In this document: in pieces, positions 63,595 through 64,000 of the stretch | How the letters are laid out: every line of letters begins with the position of its first letter | How positions within the stretch are numbered: the stretch's first letter is position 1 | DNA from: Hydrogenophaga taeniospiralis CCUG 15921 | GTDB taxonomy: Bacteria > Pseudomonadota > Gammaproteobacteria > Burkholderiales > Burkholderiaceae_C | Direction of reading: 5' to 3' | NCBI RefSeq assembly: GCF_001592305.1 | Contig: NZ_BCWR01000005.1 | Span: 124,001-188,000 of the forward strand | Length of the DNA: 64,000 nt | Translations under genes and position numbers: made by a program | Notes under the pieces: generated by a model | Told to the model about the DNA's origin: nothing | The model's database searches: none | The model's input: the letters and a program-made list of their open reading frames with translations, nothing else

Positions 63595-64000
63595 ATGCAC
63601 GACGGAATCGATCCCCTGAATCAGACAACCATCGAACCATCGCGGCGGCGCAAGGGCATCTACATGTTGCCCAACATGATCACGCTCGCCGCGCTGTTCG
63701 GTGGGTTCTATGCGATTGTCATGGCCATGAATGGCCGCTTCGATCTGGCCACGGTCGCCATCTTCGTGGCCATGGTGCTCGACAGCCTGGACGGCCGCGT
63801 CGCCCGGATGACCCACACGCAAAGCGCGTTTGGTGAGCAGATGGATTCCCTCTCCGACATGGTCTCGTTCGGTGCCGCGCCGGCGTTGATCGCCTATGTC
63901 TGGACGCTCAACGATCTGGGGCGTTGGGGCTGGATCGCCGCATTTGTGTACTGTGCCTGTGCGGCCCTGCGGCTGGCACGCTTCAACGTCAATACCGGCG
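63595..64000 (+). CDS. pssA: CDP-diacylglycerol-serine O-phosphatidyltransferase, partial
   Basis: 135 residues visible, truncated by the right edge. It begins MHDGIDPLNQ. The CDP-alcohol phosphatidyltransferase motif D-G-x2-A-R-x8-G-x3-D-x3-D is complete in DSLDGRVARMTH through EQMDSLSD. It makes phosphatidylserine in the inner membrane. ATG 63595 matches the family start; ATG 63562 is in frame upstream. The ilvC-pssA order is common in related genomes. Confidence 0.93.
   Translation, partial: MHDGIDPLNQTTIEPSRRRKGIYMLPNMITLAALFGGFYAIVMAMNGRFDLATVAIFVAMVLDSLDGRVARMTHTQSAFGEQMDSLSDMVSFGAAPALIAYVWTLNDLGRWGWIAAFVYCACAALRLARFNVNTG

Overview
The window is high-GC bacterial chromosome. Nearly every gene has the look of a betaproteobacterium of the order Burkholderiales, most likely family Comamonadaceae (a Hydrogenophaga-like organism). 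That placement is inferred from gene content and synteny (trxA-rho-rpmE2, ffs-dnaX-ybaB-recR, mltD-gloB, nadE/glnB, ilvBNC-pssA) and is not proven. I see no phage, IS element, tRNA, rRNA operon or CRISPR array. Most of the sequence is core chromosome. The accessory-looking part is roughly 1-9600.

Region 1 (1-4400) is the most interesting. A multi-cluster 4Fe-4S subunit of a DMSO-reductase-family enzyme runs off the left edge on the minus strand. It is divergent from a three-gene set on the plus strand: a periplasmic oxyanion-binding-type protein, a histidine kinase and an NtrC-type sigma-54 activator. This matches the arxXSR / arxB'ABCD layout of the anaerobic-type arsenite oxidase (Arx). A near-consensus sigma-54 promoter faces the 4Fe-4S gene, and three copies of a GTTWCG-N4-CG motif lie 90-180 bp upstream of it. 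The catalytic subunit is outside the window, so the Arx assignment remains a hypothesis.

Region 2 (4493-9557) holds an ECF sigma factor (SigZ-like), an exported TlpA-type redoxin, an ArsP/DUF318-type permease, an odd metallo-beta-lactamase-fold protein, a small CxxC thioredoxin, a CDF metal exporter and a glutaredoxin-type arsenate reductase (ArsC). Together with region 1 this suggests a metalloid and thiol-redox neighbourhood. It adjoins region 3 (9647-16496), a complete Pho-box-driven pstSCAB-phoU-phoBR locus. Arsenate is a phosphate analogue, so this adjacency makes biological sense.

Region 4 (16499-36727) carries a membrane glycosyltransferase-like protein, rpmE2, rho and trxA. It continues with an AddB/AddA-like helicase-nuclease pair overlapping a flavoprotein, a Bug-type binding protein, the 4.5S SRP RNA, dnaX (with a frameshift site that would give a gamma-like product), ybaB and recR. 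A MAPEG protein, an orphan ABC-type binding protein, mltD and gloB complete it.

Region 5 (37033-50987) holds a methyltransferase, rnhA, an RND efflux pair and the molybdenum-cofactor genes moeA-mobA-moaA. A TetR regulator stands divergent from a PF10118 protein with a perfect palindromic operator between them, and a membrane H+-pyrophosphatase stands divergent from a soluble pyrophosphatase.

Region 6 (51015-64000) has a five-gene bactofilin cluster (three bactofilins, two single-span membrane proteins). It is followed by a FemAB/GNAT-like protein, nadE, an asparaginase, a PII protein, a LOG-family protein, dgkA, an RDD protein, ilvB-ilvN-ilvC and the start of pssA.

Two dispersed palindromic repeat types are present. 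One occurs three times, each time just 3' of a stop codon and in the same relative orientation (after phoU, rho and moaA). The other is a GAGCCTGTCGAAG inverted repeat between ilvN and ilvC.
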